A stretch of DNA of 39,880 nt from assembly GCA_001874265.1 (NCBI GenBank), contig MPDD01000026.1:1-39880 (forward strand), written 5' to 3'. Source of the stretch: Bacteroidetes bacterium MedPE-SWsnd-G1 (GTDB lineage: Bacteria; Bacteroidota; Bacteroidia; Flavobacteriales; Flavobacteriaceae). Below, piece after piece: positions 25,364 through 33,684 of this stretch; the first letter of the stretch is position 1, and each line of letters opens with the position of its first letter. A program made the translations under genes and the position numbers. The notes below the pieces were generated by a model that saw only the letters and a list, made by a program, of their open reading frames with translations, did not search any database and was not told the DNA's origin.

Positions 25364-25691
25364 TAATCAAAATGTATTTGTCGTTTTGAGGATTTCTATG
25401 ACCTTCTGCCATAGAATGAAATGCTAAAAACTTTCAATTAAATTTAAGTTTCCAAAGATAAAAATTCTATTTGAAGGTTGTTTGTAAAAATTGAACTTCT
25501 TCATATTCATAAAGTATAATTAACAATTATTCATTTTTAAAACTCAATTCTATGTGTCTTTTTATACCTAAAGCAGCATAGATGTAATTCATAAAAAAAC
25601 GTTCGTAACCAATTGAATTTCAAAATAAACAATTTTATTAGCAGAATTCAATTTAAAAGGTTAATTTTGCCGCTTATAAAAATATAATATT
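25364..25691. other. divergent intergenic region between mazG-like and cold-shock genes
   Basis: This 328-bp gap holds no convincing gene. It contains a hairpin TTCTATG/CATAGAA (25394-25400, 25410-25416) within the expected leader of the mazG-like transcript and a minus-strand -7 box TATCTTTG at 25453-25460. It also holds a perfect 9-bp inverted repeat AATTGAATT/AATTCAATT (25611-25619, 25645-25653) just ahead of a plus-strand -7 box TAATTTTG at 25662-25669. The inverted repeat is a possible operator for the cold-shock gene. Confidence 0.5.
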
Positions 25692-25883
25692 ATGAGTAAC
25701 GGAACAGTAAAATTTTTTAACGACACTAAAGGGTTCGGATTTATCACTCCAGAAGGAGGAGAAAAAGATGTATTTGTACATGTGAGCAATTTAGTTGACG
25801 AAATCAATGAAGGCGACAAAGTGAGTTATGACTTAGAAGAAAGCCCAAAAGGATTAAATGCAGTGAATGTAAAAGTAATCTAA
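25692..25883 (+). CDS. cold-shock-domain protein (CspA family)
   Basis: A 63-residue single cold-shock domain. KGFGFITPEGG is RNP1 and DVFVHVS is RNP2, the aromatic residues that bind single-stranded RNA or DNA; GTVKFFNDTKG opens the fold in the usual way. These proteins act as RNA chaperones, often cold- or stationary-induced. It has its own putative -7 element and terminator and is therefore a one-gene unit. Which csp paralogue it is cannot be told. Confidence 0.95.
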   Translation: MSNGTVKFFNDTKGFGFITPEGGEKDVFVHVSNLVDEINEGDKVSYDLEESPKGLNAVNVKVI

Positions 25884-25908
25884 TAAATTACTATCAACAT
25901 ATTTGTAG

Positions 25909-25939
25909 TAAAAGCCTGTCAATTAGACGGGCTTTTTTT
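25909..25939 (+). terminator. intrinsic terminator after the cold-shock gene
   Basis: GCCTGTC pairs with GACGGGC (one G-U) around AATTA, preceded by four As and followed by seven Ts at 25933-25939. Confidence 0.88.
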
Positions 25940-25950
25940 ATGCCTCTAAA

Positions 25951-26610
25951 TTACGAACCTCGCCCTTTTAGAATTTTTAAAAATTCATTTCGAGTAATTT
26001 CTCTTGCTCCTAAACTAGCCAAATGATCATTGTAAATTTGACAATCGATTAGTTGATATTTTGATTGTTTTGAATTATTCTTACTACGCTCATTAACCAA
26101 GTGGTGCAGCGCGATCTTAGAAGCGTTACTTGTTTTACTAAACATACTTTCTCCACAGAAAACGTGACCTACTTCCACTCCGTAAAGACCTCCTACTAAT
26201 TCTTTATTTTTCCAAACCTCTACAGACTTAGCAACACCTATTTCATGTAATTGGATATAGGCCTCTTGCATTTCATCTGTAATCCAAGTCCCAAATTCTT
26301 CTTTGCGATTAATATTCTTACAATTATAAATTACCTCTCTAAAAGCCTGGTTTTCTGTTACAATAAATTCGTTTTTTCTTACGACCTGTCGCATGCTTTT
26401 TGATACTATAAACTCCTCTGGAAACAAAACCATTCGATCTTTAGGACAATACCAAACAATAGGTTCTCCATCAGAAAACCATGGGAAAACTCCATTTTTA
26501 TAAGCTAATTGCAAGCGCTCTTTAGATAAATCACCACCAATGGCAAGCATGCCATATTCATTTGTTTGATTAACGGGTGGAAATTCTAATTTTTCTGATA
26601 AAAAATGCAT
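25951..26610 (-). CDS. aat: leucyl/phenylalanyl-tRNA--protein transferase
   Basis: Aat (219 residues) adds Leu or Phe to N-terminal Arg/Lys of proteins, marking them for ClpS/ClpAP. Family marks are FPPVNQTNEYGMLAIGGDLS, the LAYKNGVFPWF and PIVWYCPKDRMVLFPEEF segments, GTWITDEMQEAY, and GGLYGVEVGHVFCGESMFS. Sequence and length are normal. It is divergent from the AraC regulator with only 50 bp between start codons. Confidence 0.95.
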   Translation of the reverse strand: MHFLSEKLEFPPVNQTNEYGMLAIGGDLSKERLQLAYKNGVFPWFSDGEPIVWYCPKDRMVLFPEEFIVSKSMRQVVRKNEFIVTENQAFREVIYNCKNINRKEEFGTWITDEMQEAYIQLHEIGVAKSVEVWKNKELVGGLYGVEVGHVFCGESMFSKTSNASKIALHHLVNERSKNNSKQSKYQLIDCQIYNDHLASLGAREITRNEFLKILKGRGS

Positions 26611-26660
26611 TCAACAAAAATAACTCTATTTTACAATTCACTTTTCTTAAATTTGTAAGA

Positions 26661-27530
26661 ATGGCATTAGATGTTTTCCAATTTTTTATAGACAATCCAA
26701 AATACAACAAACTTGTAGGGAACGACTTTATGTTTGTAGAATATAAATGCCCTCTAGAGGTTGAACAATTTAAACTATGGACAGATACCAACTTTTTAAC
26801 CTATGTAATTAGCGGAAAGAAAGATTGGACATCATTAAACGAGTTCAAAACCATTGAACAGGGTGATGTGCTATTTCTAAAAAAGGGTGTTTATAACACA
26901 AAACAATATTTTGATGTAGATTATTGTGTCCTATTGTTTTTTATAACAGATGATTTTATCCGAAATTTTATAAAGCAGCAAGTGGGTTACAAAAAAACTA
27001 ATTTGACATATCCTGCCGATAAACAAATCTTTTCTGTCGACCCTGACCCCTCGTTGAAATCATTATTCTTGACTATTTTCAACTATTTACAAAAAGGAGA
27101 AGAGATCCCTCGGGAATTGGTCGAAATGAAGTTTAAAGAACTTTTATACACCATCATTTTGAATCCTGCCAATAATGAACTCGTAAATCATTTTCATTCA
27201 CTACAAAATTCTTTTAAAACTAGTTTAAATGAAATCATGCTTCAAAATTTTCATTGCGACTTAAGTTTAAATGAATATGCGAGATTAAGCGGAAGAAGTT
27301 TATCGTCATTCAAAAGAGATTTCAAACAGTCTTTTAACGAAACACCTCATAAATGGATTGTAAACAAACGTTTAAACTACGCGAAATCGTTACTTCGAAA
27401 TCCTGAATTAAACATAAATGATATTTGTTTTGAAGCGGGCTTTAAGAACACTTCTCATTTCAACAATTCATTCAAAGAAAAGTTTCAACTTCCTCCAAAT
27501 CAATTCCGAAAGACTCATTACAACTTGTAA
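26661..27530 (+). CDS. AraC-family transcriptional regulator
   Basis: With the start at ATG 26661 (MALDVFQFF) the protein has 289 residues; an upstream in-frame ATG at 26577 would run through the aat start region and the -7 box TAAATTTG (26648-26655), so it is unlikely. The first ~180 residues form a ligand- or partner-sensing domain with a cupin-like beta core. The last 100 are an AraC double helix-turn-helix, ending in the FEAGFKNTSHFNNSFKEKF...PPNQFRK signature. It probably controls the adjacent methyltransferase gene. The first codon lies only 5 nt beyond the -7 box, so the mRNA may be leaderless. Confidence 0.88.
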   Translation: MALDVFQFFIDNPKYNKLVGNDFMFVEYKCPLEVEQFKLWTDTNFLTYVISGKKDWTSLNEFKTIEQGDVLFLKKGVYNTKQYFDVDYCVLLFFITDDFIRNFIKQQVGYKKTNLTYPADKQIFSVDPDPSLKSLFLTIFNYLQKGEEIPRELVEMKFKELLYTIILNPANNELVNHFHSLQNSFKTSLNEIMLQNFHCDLSLNEYARLSGRSLSSFKRDFKQSFNETPHKWIVNKRLNYAKSLLRNPELNINDICFEAGFKNTSHFNNSFKEKFQLPPNQFRKTHYNL

Positions 27531-27540
27531 AATGCTTCTC

Positions 27541-27580
27541 TGAACTTTTTTCAAAACTATTTGAACTTTTTCAAAAATCT
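27541..27580 (+). promoter_or_regulatory. tandem 21-bp-spaced repeat, probable AraC-type operator
   Basis: TGAACTTTTTTCAAAA starts at 27541 and TGAACTTTTTCAAAA at 27562, a direct repeat with a 21-bp period. AraC-family dimers classically bind direct repeats about two helical turns apart. The second copy ends about 20 bp before a -7-like TAATTTTG (27599-27606), so it overlaps the -33 region, as for an activator. The repeat lies between the araC-type gene and the methyltransferase gene. Confidence 0.6.
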
Positions 27581-27631
27581 TAAATTTAGAATTGGCTATA
27601 ATTTTGACAAAAAAATTTAAAACTTATAGTC

Positions 27632-28366
27632 ATGAAAAAAGTATTAATGTTTACTTACTCAATTATTTCTTATTTAATAGGATTTGCCTCGTTACTTTAC
27701 TGGATCTTATCGGTTAGCAATTTAATTCCTGAAATTTCAATTGATCGCCCTGCCGAATTACCCTTTATCTATGCCTTGCTTAAAAACTTTGGATTGGTTG
27801 CCTTATTTGGACTACAACATAGCATTATGGCAAGAAAATCGTTTAAAGATGCATTTGCAAAAGTATTCCCAAGACCTATAGAGCGAAGTACCTTTGTTCT
27901 TATATCCGGCTTGTTGTTAATGTTACTTGTGAAAGAGTGGGCTCCACTTGGTGGTTTAATTTGGGATGTATCACATATACCTGCATTGAATTACTCATTG
28001 TATATTTTATTTTTTACAGGATGGGCAATTCTATTTATTAGTTCATTCTTAATCAATCATTTTGATTTATTTGGACTTAGACAAACGTATTTAGAGTTAA
28101 AAAAGAAGCCTTATACTCCATTAAATTTTAAGGTTTTTTCTTTCTATAAATATGTAAGACATCCTCTTTATTTTGGTGGGATTTTAGGTCTTTGGGCAAC
28201 TCCAACAATGACTATGACACATTTAACATTTGCGATTGGGCTGACCTCCTACTTTTTTATCGGGACACTATTTGAAGAGCGAGATTTAATAAAAGAATTC
28301 GGAAAACAATATAAAGATTATCAAAAGAAAACCGCTATGCTCATTCCTTTTACCAAAAGAAAATAA
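27632..28366 (+). CDS. probable methanethiol S-methyltransferase (MddA-like)
   Basis: This 244-residue polytopic membrane protein has about six helices. The N-terminal half resembles NnrU (ALFGLQHSIMARKSFK), and the C-terminal half has the phospholipid/isoprenylcysteine methyltransferase core: YKYVRHPLYFGGILGLWATPTMT and the FEERDLIKEFGKQYKDYQ motif that binds SAM. LINHFDLFGLRQ and ERSTFVL match my memory of MddA, which methylates methanethiol to dimethyl sulfide. Other ICMT-like roles remain possible. It lies directly behind the AraC regulator gene and ends in a strong terminator. Confidence 0.68.
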   Translation: MKKVLMFTYSIISYLIGFASLLYWILSVSNLIPEISIDRPAELPFIYALLKNFGLVALFGLQHSIMARKSFKDAFAKVFPRPIERSTFVLISGLLLMLLVKEWAPLGGLIWDVSHIPALNYSLYILFFTGWAILFISSFLINHFDLFGLRQTYLELKKKPYTPLNFKVFSFYKYVRHPLYFGGILGLWATPTMTMTHLTFAIGLTSYFFIGTLFEERDLIKEFGKQYKDYQKKTAMLIPFTKRK

Positions 28367-28397
28367 AAAAGGCGCACCATTTTGGTGCGCCTTTTTT
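28365..28397. terminator. bidirectional terminator between methyltransferase and DUF3127 genes
   Basis: GGCGCACCA (28371-28379) and TGGTGCGCC form a perfect 9-bp GC-rich stem with a TTT loop, flanked by A6 and T6. It overlaps the last base(s) of the stop codon and serves both converging genes. Confidence 0.92.
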
Positions 28398-28416
28398 ATT
28401 ATAAATCCTATTCTAA

Positions 28417-28782
28417 CTAGAATGGTAAATCATCTGGCTCATTGCTAGATAAATCTGATGCTTGAATCTCTTCCATTGGAGGCATTTCATTACTTGGTGC
28501 CGCTGCTTGTAAGTTTTCAATTCTCCATCCTTGAATAGAATTAAAATACTTTGCAACTCCTTCTGGATTGATCCACTCACGACCTCTTAAATTAATTGCA
28601 ACTTTAACATCTTGCCCAACTTGATATGAATTTAACAAATCACATTTATCTTGCACAAACTCAATCATTAACATTTGAGGATATTGCTCATTTGTTGTAA
28701 TTACTAATTCTCTCTTTCTAAATCCGCTCGCTCCAAAAGTTTGCGTTTCATTAATCAACTTGATTTTTCCTGTTACTTCCAT
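28417..28782 (-). CDS. DUF3127 (OB-fold-like) protein
   Basis: A 121-residue protein matching DUF3127, a Bacteroidota family: MEVTGKIKLINETQTFGASGFRKRELVITTNEQYPQ, then IEFVQDKCDLL and VAINLRGREW. The predicted beta-barrel core is followed by an acidic, proline-rich tail (NEMPPMEEIQASDL...EPDDLPF), much like the tail of single-stranded-DNA-binding proteins (DDDLPF end), which suggests an SSB-like role. That is inference from the ending. It is 10 bp downstream of the flavin reductase gene. Confidence 0.82.
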   Translation of the reverse strand: MEVTGKIKLINETQTFGASGFRKRELVITTNEQYPQMLMIEFVQDKCDLLNSYQVGQDVKVAINLRGREWINPEGVAKYFNSIQGWRIENLQAAAPSNEMPPMEEIQASDLSSNEPDDLPF

Positions 28783-28792
28783 TCTTAATTTA

Positions 28793-29653
28793 TTAGTTCA
28801 TTAAAAGTACTTTCCAAGCACTTTCAACATCGTTATTTTTTAAATACTCTTGTGCAAATGTATGTTTTTTAACAATTTCTACACCTATAAATTCTGGATG
28901 TTCTTGAGCAAACTTATCAACATTTTGTTCATTTGGAAGACACTCTACATTGCCCAACATTCCTAAATCATTTCCAGTTAAAACTTTGCTATTTCTTATC
29001 GCTGCGGGAATAGCATCAACTCCTACTCCTAACGTAGTTAATGGTTTCGAAATTTCGAACATCCCTTGGTTTGCCCTCGTGTACCAATTACCTCCCATAC
29101 GAGCCACAGTATCAATTTTAAATTGATCAATAGCACCATTTTCATCTAAAATAGTGTCATCAATATGCATTTTAACAACTTCACAAATAATCAGATTTCC
29201 GGCACCTCCTTCATTTCCTAATTCTACAATCTCGTTTATTTTACATTCAATTTGAACAGGTGATTCTTTAACTCTAAAAGGCTTCACTACATCAGATTTC
29301 AACATTGTCAATCCAGATTTATCAAATTCGTTCACACCATCGGGATATTCTGTGCTAGACAACGACATTTGTTGAACAATTTTGTGGTTTACAATATTAA
29401 TGACAACCTCTTTCGTCTCTTTGGTATTAATTAAAGTGTGTTTAATCGTATTGTCACGAACTCTCCTTGCCGGAGAAAAAATTAAAATAGGTGGCTTTGC
29501 ACTAAACACATTAAAAAAACTAAACGGAGATAAATTTGGATTTCCATCTTTATCTATTGTGCTTGCAAAAGCAATGGGCCTTGGAGTTACTGCCCCTAAC
29601 AAGTAGCCATGCAATTGTTTGGTCGATATTTCTTCTGGTTTTACTGAAATCAT
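28793..29653 (-). CDS. flavin reductase-family protein
   Basis: I place the start at ATG 29653 (MISVKPEEISTKQLHGYLLGAVTPRPIAFAST), giving 286 residues; the longer reading to 29692 would translate a hydrophobic stretch that coincides with the -7 box TATTTTTG on the minus strand. The flavin-reductase-like FMN-binding split barrel is shown by TPRPIAFASTIDKDGNPNLSPFSFFNVFS and PPILIFSPARR. About 90 further C-terminal residues are typical of the long Bacteroidota members. It probably reduces or binds FMN. The start lies 4-5 nt beyond the -7 box. Confidence 0.85.
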   Translation of the reverse strand: MISVKPEEISTKQLHGYLLGAVTPRPIAFASTIDKDGNPNLSPFSFFNVFSAKPPILIFSPARRVRDNTIKHTLINTKETKEVVINIVNHKIVQQMSLSSTEYPDGVNEFDKSGLTMLKSDVVKPFRVKESPVQIECKINEIVELGNEGGAGNLIICEVVKMHIDDTILDENGAIDQFKIDTVARMGGNWYTRANQGMFEISKPLTTLGVGVDAIPAAIRNSKVLTGNDLGMLGNVECLPNEQNVDKFAQEHPEFIGVEIVKKHTFAQEYLKNNDVESAWKVLLMN

Positions 29654-29725
29654 ACTCCAAAAATAAAGAAAGCCTAACAAACATAATATCAAATTGATAT
29701 TTTAGTTATATGAGCATATATATTT

Positions 29726-29733
29726 TATATTTG
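29726..29733 (+). promoter_or_regulatory. -7 element of the histidine kinase gene
   Basis: TATATTTG matches TAnnTTTG and is only 5 nt from the ATG at 29739, which would give a leaderless or nearly leaderless mRNA. No clear -33 TTG is found 19-21 bp upstream. Confidence 0.4.
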
Positions 29734-29738
29734 TGTAG

Positions 29739-30923
29739 ATGACTCCATTCTCCAAATCTCAATTACTCCGAGGCACGGCTATAAGCGTGTCCTTTATAAT
29801 TGTTTCGCTTATTTTATGGAATACATATACTTTTTTTCAAAAGTTTAAGACAGAGGAACGTCAAAAAATGGAAATTTTAGCAAAAGCCTATGAGCGCTTG
29901 GGTTATTTCGATTTAGAAGTTGATACGGACTTAGAACTCTACATTCTAGAGAATTACACAACCAACCCAATGATTGAGACCGATAAAGACGGTACAATTA
30001 CTATTTGGGCAAACGTAGGTATAGATGAACTTATAAGTTATGACTCTTTAACAAACAAAGATCGAGACATGCTGCATGATAAATTGCAGCTAATGAAAAA
30101 CCAAAATGAACCAATAAAATATAGTTACCATGCTTTTGATGCCAATATTGAGCGTATAATATATTATCAAAATTCTGAATTGCTCCAAAAATTAACTTAT
30201 TACCCTATAACTCTAATACTAATTTTAGTCTTATTTACCTCTGTAATTTTCTTCTATTTTAAATCTTCTAAAACCGCAAGCCAGAACAAACTTTGGACTG
30301 GTATGGCAAAGGAAACCGCACATCAAATAGGCACTCCGTTGTCTTCTTTATTGGGTTGGATTGAATTATTGCGATTAGAAAATACGGATGAAACCATCGT
30401 TTCAGAAATTGAAAAAGATGTAACTCGATTAAATGTTATTGCCGAAAGATTCTCTAAAATAGGATCGATACCAGAATTAGAAAAGCACAATATTGTTAAG
30501 GTTACTAAAAATGCCTTCGCATATATAGAATCTAGAAGTTCCAAGCAAGTTAATTTCAGTTTTATTACTGAATCAGAAGAATTATTTGCACTCATTAATC
30601 TTCAGCTTTTTGGCTGGGTAATTGAAAATTTAGTAAAAAATGCAATTGACTCCATGAAAGGAAAAGGGGCGATTTCCATTGAAATAAAAAATACTTCCAA
30701 AGAAATTCAAATTTTTATTTCTGATACTGGTAAAGGAATCCCAAAAAGTTTACGTCAACGCATATTTACGCCCGGTTTCACCACAAAAAAAAGAGGTTGG
30801 GGATTAGGTTTATCTCTCTCTAAACGTATTGTGGAAGAATACCACAATGGTAAAATATTTGTGAAAAAATCTGAAATAAACAAAGGATCAACTTTCTGCA
30901 TTAACCTAAGAAGGGCTGAATAA
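29739..30923 (+). CDS. membrane-bound sensor histidine kinase
   Basis: The 394-residue kinase has helices at about residues 12-34 and 155-175 that bracket a 120-residue periplasmic sensor domain. A HisKA-type H-box follows, with phosphoacceptor His195 in MAKETAHQIGTPLSSL. The ATPase domain has an N-box (ENLVKNAIDSM, Asn297/Asn301), G1 box DTGKG (329-333) and G2-like GWGLGLSL (353-360). AHQIGTPLSSLLGW is a variant frequent in Bacteroidota. No response regulator is encoded nearby, so the partner is elsewhere. Confidence 0.93.
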   Translation: MTPFSKSQLLRGTAISVSFIIVSLILWNTYTFFQKFKTEERQKMEILAKAYERLGYFDLEVDTDLELYILENYTTNPMIETDKDGTITIWANVGIDELISYDSLTNKDRDMLHDKLQLMKNQNEPIKYSYHAFDANIERIIYYQNSELLQKLTYYPITLILILVLFTSVIFFYFKSSKTASQNKLWTGMAKETAHQIGTPLSSLLGWIELLRLENTDETIVSEIEKDVTRLNVIAERFSKIGSIPELEKHNIVKVTKNAFAYIESRSSKQVNFSFITESEELFALINLQLFGWVIENLVKNAIDSMKGKGAISIEIKNTSKEIQIFISDTGKGIPKSLRQRIFTPGFTTKKRGWGLGLSLSKRIVEEYHNGKIFVKKSEINKGSTFCINLRRAE

Positions 30924-30937
30924 CCAGATCTTTTTTG

Positions 30938-30945
30938 TATTTTTG
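30938..30945 (+). promoter_or_regulatory. -7 element of the TPR-protein gene
   Basis: TATTTTTG matches TAnnTTTG and lies 42 bp before the ATG at 30988, within the short gap after the kinase gene; the -33 box is not clear. Confidence 0.4.
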
Positions 30946-30987
30946 AATACACTCCATTGATTTTAACACTAACCAAATCAACTTGTT

Positions 30988-32685
30988 ATGAAATCCAAAA
31001 CTTTCTTAATTATTGGGGTCGTATCTCCTTTATTTTTAATTATAGCATTTTTCAACCTTAATTCATCGGAACAGGTTTCCACTTATGCAGCATCAAATTT
31101 TAAAAAATGTGTTTCGACCAACTTTTTACTTACAGAAGTTGATACCACAAGACCTATTGCTCCTTTATTTAATGATTTAGGAGATTTGAATTATACTGTA
31201 AGTACAAAAAATAAAAAAGCACAAGCATTTTTTAATCAAGGATTAAAACTTACGTATGCATTTAACCATGCAGAATCGCATAGATCTTTTATGGAATCTG
31301 GTCGTTTAGATAACAATTTAGCAATGGCTTATTGGGGACAAGCATACGCCTTAGGGCCAAATATTAATGATCAATTGCCTGACGAAGAAAGAAGTTTAAT
31401 AGCCTATGAAGCCATTCAAAATGCATTGAAACTTATAGATAAATCCTCTAAAAAGGAGCAACTTCTCATTAATGCATTAAGTACTAGATACTCTAAAGAT
31501 TCTGAAAACAGAGAAGAATTAAATATGGCATATATGTTGGCTATGGAAAAGGTTGTAAACGAATTTCCAAATGATGTTGATATTCTTACGTTATATGCCG
31601 CATCTGTTATGAATACTGTTCCATGGAATTATTGGGATAATGATGGAAATCCATCTCCTAATATTGCAGAAGCGAAAGCTGCTTTAGAAAAAGCAATAAA
31701 AATAGATGACAATCATCCTGGAGCACATCATTATTACATTCATATGGTTGAATTACCAAAACCTGATTTAGGTATTCAAAGTGCAGATAAATTAGGGACC
31801 ACAATGCCAGGAGCAGGTCATATTGTTCACATGCCTGGGCATATTTATATGCGAGTGGGACGTTATGATGACGCTGTTAGAGTTAATGAGGAAGCTATTT
31901 TAGCAGACGAAAGTTATATTTCTCAATGTTTCTCTCAAGGTCTTTACCCATTGGGCTATTACCCTCATAATATTCATTTTTTGTGGTCATCAGCAAGCAT
32001 GCAAGGAAACAGTACAAAAGCAATTTCGGCGGCAAAAAAAACAGCAGAAAAAGTACCTGCCAATAGTTTATCAGGTTCTCAATTTCATCAAAATTTTGCT
32101 GCTACACCATTACTAGCATATACAAGATTCGGAAAATGGAATGACATTTTAACAACACCTGACCCTGGAGACAACCTTACCTATTTAAAGTTAATTTGGC
32201 ATTACTCCAGAGGAATTGCGTTTTTAAGAAAAAATAATTTAAAAGAAGCTGAAGAGGAATTAGAATTGCTTGCAAATAGAAACACAGAAGAAGACGATGA
32301 TAGAGCTTCTAACGTTGCGAATGTTGCATTTGAAATTTTAGCAGGTGAAATAGAGGTTTACAAAGGGAATTTAGAAAATGGAATTAATCATCTAAAAAAT
32401 GCCGTTGCCTTTGAAGATGAATTGCCTTACGATGAGCCCGCTGCGTGGTATATTCCTACGCGCCAAACATTAGGAGCCTTTTTAAACAAAGCAAAAAAAT
32501 ACGATGAAGCAGAAATTATTTACAGAGAAGATTTAGACTATTACCGAGCAAATGGTTGGAGTTTAATGGGGCTTTATACGAGCCTATTAGGGCAAGGAAA
32601 AATAGAAGAAGCTAAAAAAACAAAAAAGGCATTTGACCAAGCCTGGTCAAATGCCGATATAGAAATTAATAATTCTATTCTTTAG
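30988..32685 (+). CDS. secreted/anchored TPR-repeat protein
   Basis: The 565-residue protein has an N-terminal hydrophobic helix (residues 5-24) and then tetratricopeptide-like helices over most of its length. Examples are KAQAFFNQGLKLTYAFNHAESHRSF, RYDDAVRVNEEAI and KYDEAEIIYREDLDYYRANG. A histidine-rich central block (HPGAHHYYIHMVE and GAGHIVHMPGHIYMRVG) is typical of this uncharacterised family and might bind metal. It ends exactly where the converging HIT gene ends (no spacer), and a terminator for that gene is embedded in its last codons. Confidence 0.8.
   Translation: MKSKTFLIIGVVSPLFLIIAFFNLNSSEQVSTYAASNFKKCVSTNFLLTEVDTTRPIAPLFNDLGDLNYTVSTKNKKAQAFFNQGLKLTYAFNHAESHRSFMESGRLDNNLAMAYWGQAYALGPNINDQLPDEERSLIAYEAIQNALKLIDKSSKKEQLLINALSTRYSKDSENREELNMAYMLAMEKVVNEFPNDVDILTLYAASVMNTVPWNYWDNDGNPSPNIAEAKAALEKAIKIDDNHPGAHHYYIHMVELPKPDLGIQSADKLGTTMPGAGHIVHMPGHIYMRVGRYDDAVRVNEEAILADESYISQCFSQGLYPLGYYPHNIHFLWSSASMQGNSTKAISAAKKTAEKVPANSLSGSQFHQNFAATPLLAYTRFGKWNDILTTPDPGDNLTYLKLIWHYSRGIAFLRKNNLKEAEEELELLANRNTEEDDDRASNVANVAFEILAGEIEVYKGNLENGINHLKNAVAFEDELPYDEPAAWYIPTRQTLGAFLNKAKKYDEAEIIYREDLDYYRANGWSLMGLYTSLLGQGKIEEAKKTKKAFDQAWSNADIEINNSIL
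32614..32655 (-). terminator. terminator of the HIT-greA unit, inside the TPR coding region
   Basis: GGCATTTGACCA (32628-32639) and TGGTCAAATGCC (32644-32655) form a perfect 12-bp stem with a 4-nt loop. On the minus strand it is followed by TTTTTTG and a second T-run, and it starts about 30 bp past the HIT stop. It is thus an ideal intrinsic terminator for the leftward genes although it lies in the rightward gene's final codons. Confidence 0.85.
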
Positions 32686-33075
32686 TTATAATTTCGATGC
32701 AATATCTTTTGCTACTTGCTCAAATTCATCTTTAGATAAGGAAACTTTTTTCTGAAACTGAATATCAGCCATTGATTGTAATGGAATTAAGTGCACATGC
32801 ACATGTGGCACTTCTAATCCAATAACGGACATTCCTATTCGTTCACAATTTATAGCCTTTTCCATTGCAATTGCAATTTTTCTAGAAAAGCTCATTAATC
32901 TATTGTACATGTCTTCATCTAATTCGAACAATTTATTCACTTCCTTTTTTGGAACTACCAAAGTATGACCAGGAGCATTTGGATTTACATCTAAAAATGC
33001 TATAAAATCATCGTTTTCTGCAACCTTATAACAAGGAATTTCGCCGTTTATTATTTTGGTAAATATAGATGCCAT
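32686..33075 (-). CDS. HIT-family hydrolase
   Basis: A 129-residue histidine-triad protein: IINGEIPCYKVAENDDFIAFLDVNPNAPGHTLVVPKKE is the classic Hint-branch N-terminus, and HVHVHLIPL gives the His91-His93-His95 triad. Hint proteins split nucleoside phosphoramidates, such as aminoacyl-AMP, in the cytoplasm. Its ATG shares a base with the greA stop, a common gene pairing in Bacteroidota that suggests co-translation. Confidence 0.93.
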   Translation of the reverse strand: MASIFTKIINGEIPCYKVAENDDFIAFLDVNPNAPGHTLVVPKKEVNKLFELDEDMYNRLMSFSRKIAIAMEKAINCERIGMSVIGLEVPHVHVHLIPLQSMADIQFQKKVSLSKDEFEQVAKDIASKL

Positions 33076-33548
33076 TATCTCGAAATTTCCATGATTTCAA
33101 ATTTCATAATTCCATTCGGCACTTGAATTTCTGCAATATCGCCGACTTGCTTTCCTAACAATCCCTTACCAATTGGAGAATTTACAGAAATCTTCATCTT
33201 TTTCAAATCTGATTCTGAATCGGCAACAAGGGTATACACAAACTCCATCTTGTTAGTGGTATTTTTAATTCTTACCTTAGATAATACCAATACTTTTGAA
33301 GTGTCCAATTGAGACTCATCTATAATTCGTGCTTTAGAAAAAACATTTTTCAATTTTGCAATTTTAAACTCTAAATGAGATTGCTCTTCTTTTGCAGCAT
33401 GGTATTCAGCATTTTCACTCAAATCACCTTTATCTCGTGCATCTGCAATTTCTTGAGTTACTCTTGGTCTTTCAACATTTTCTAAATGCTCTAACTCCTC
33501 TTTTAATTTTTGAAACCCTTCTGGGGTGTAATAAGAAACATCACTCAT
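33075..33548 (-). CDS. greA: transcription elongation factor GreA
   Basis: GreA (157 residues) rescues backtracked RNA polymerase by stimulating transcript cleavage. The N-terminal coiled coil (GFQKLKEELEHLENVERPRVTQEIADARDKGDLSENAEYHAAKEEQ) carries the acidic tip residues Asp42 and Glu45. The C-terminal FKBP-like domain contains VNSPIGKGLLGKQVGD. It is the first gene of the greA-HIT unit. Confidence 0.96.
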   Translation of the reverse strand: MSDVSYYTPEGFQKLKEELEHLENVERPRVTQEIADARDKGDLSENAEYHAAKEEQSHLEFKIAKLKNVFSKARIIDESQLDTSKVLVLSKVRIKNTTNKMEFVYTLVADSESDLKKMKISVNSPIGKGLLGKQVGDIAEIQVPNGIMKFEIMEISR

Positions 33549-33684
33549 ATCTTACTATTTTATAAATAAAAAATCTCAAAACTGCATTACAGCATGAGAT
33601 TACATTATCTTGATTATCACTTAATACAAATGTACAAAATATTTGTAAATTGCCACCGTTTTAAAGATTCATACCTAAGATTTA

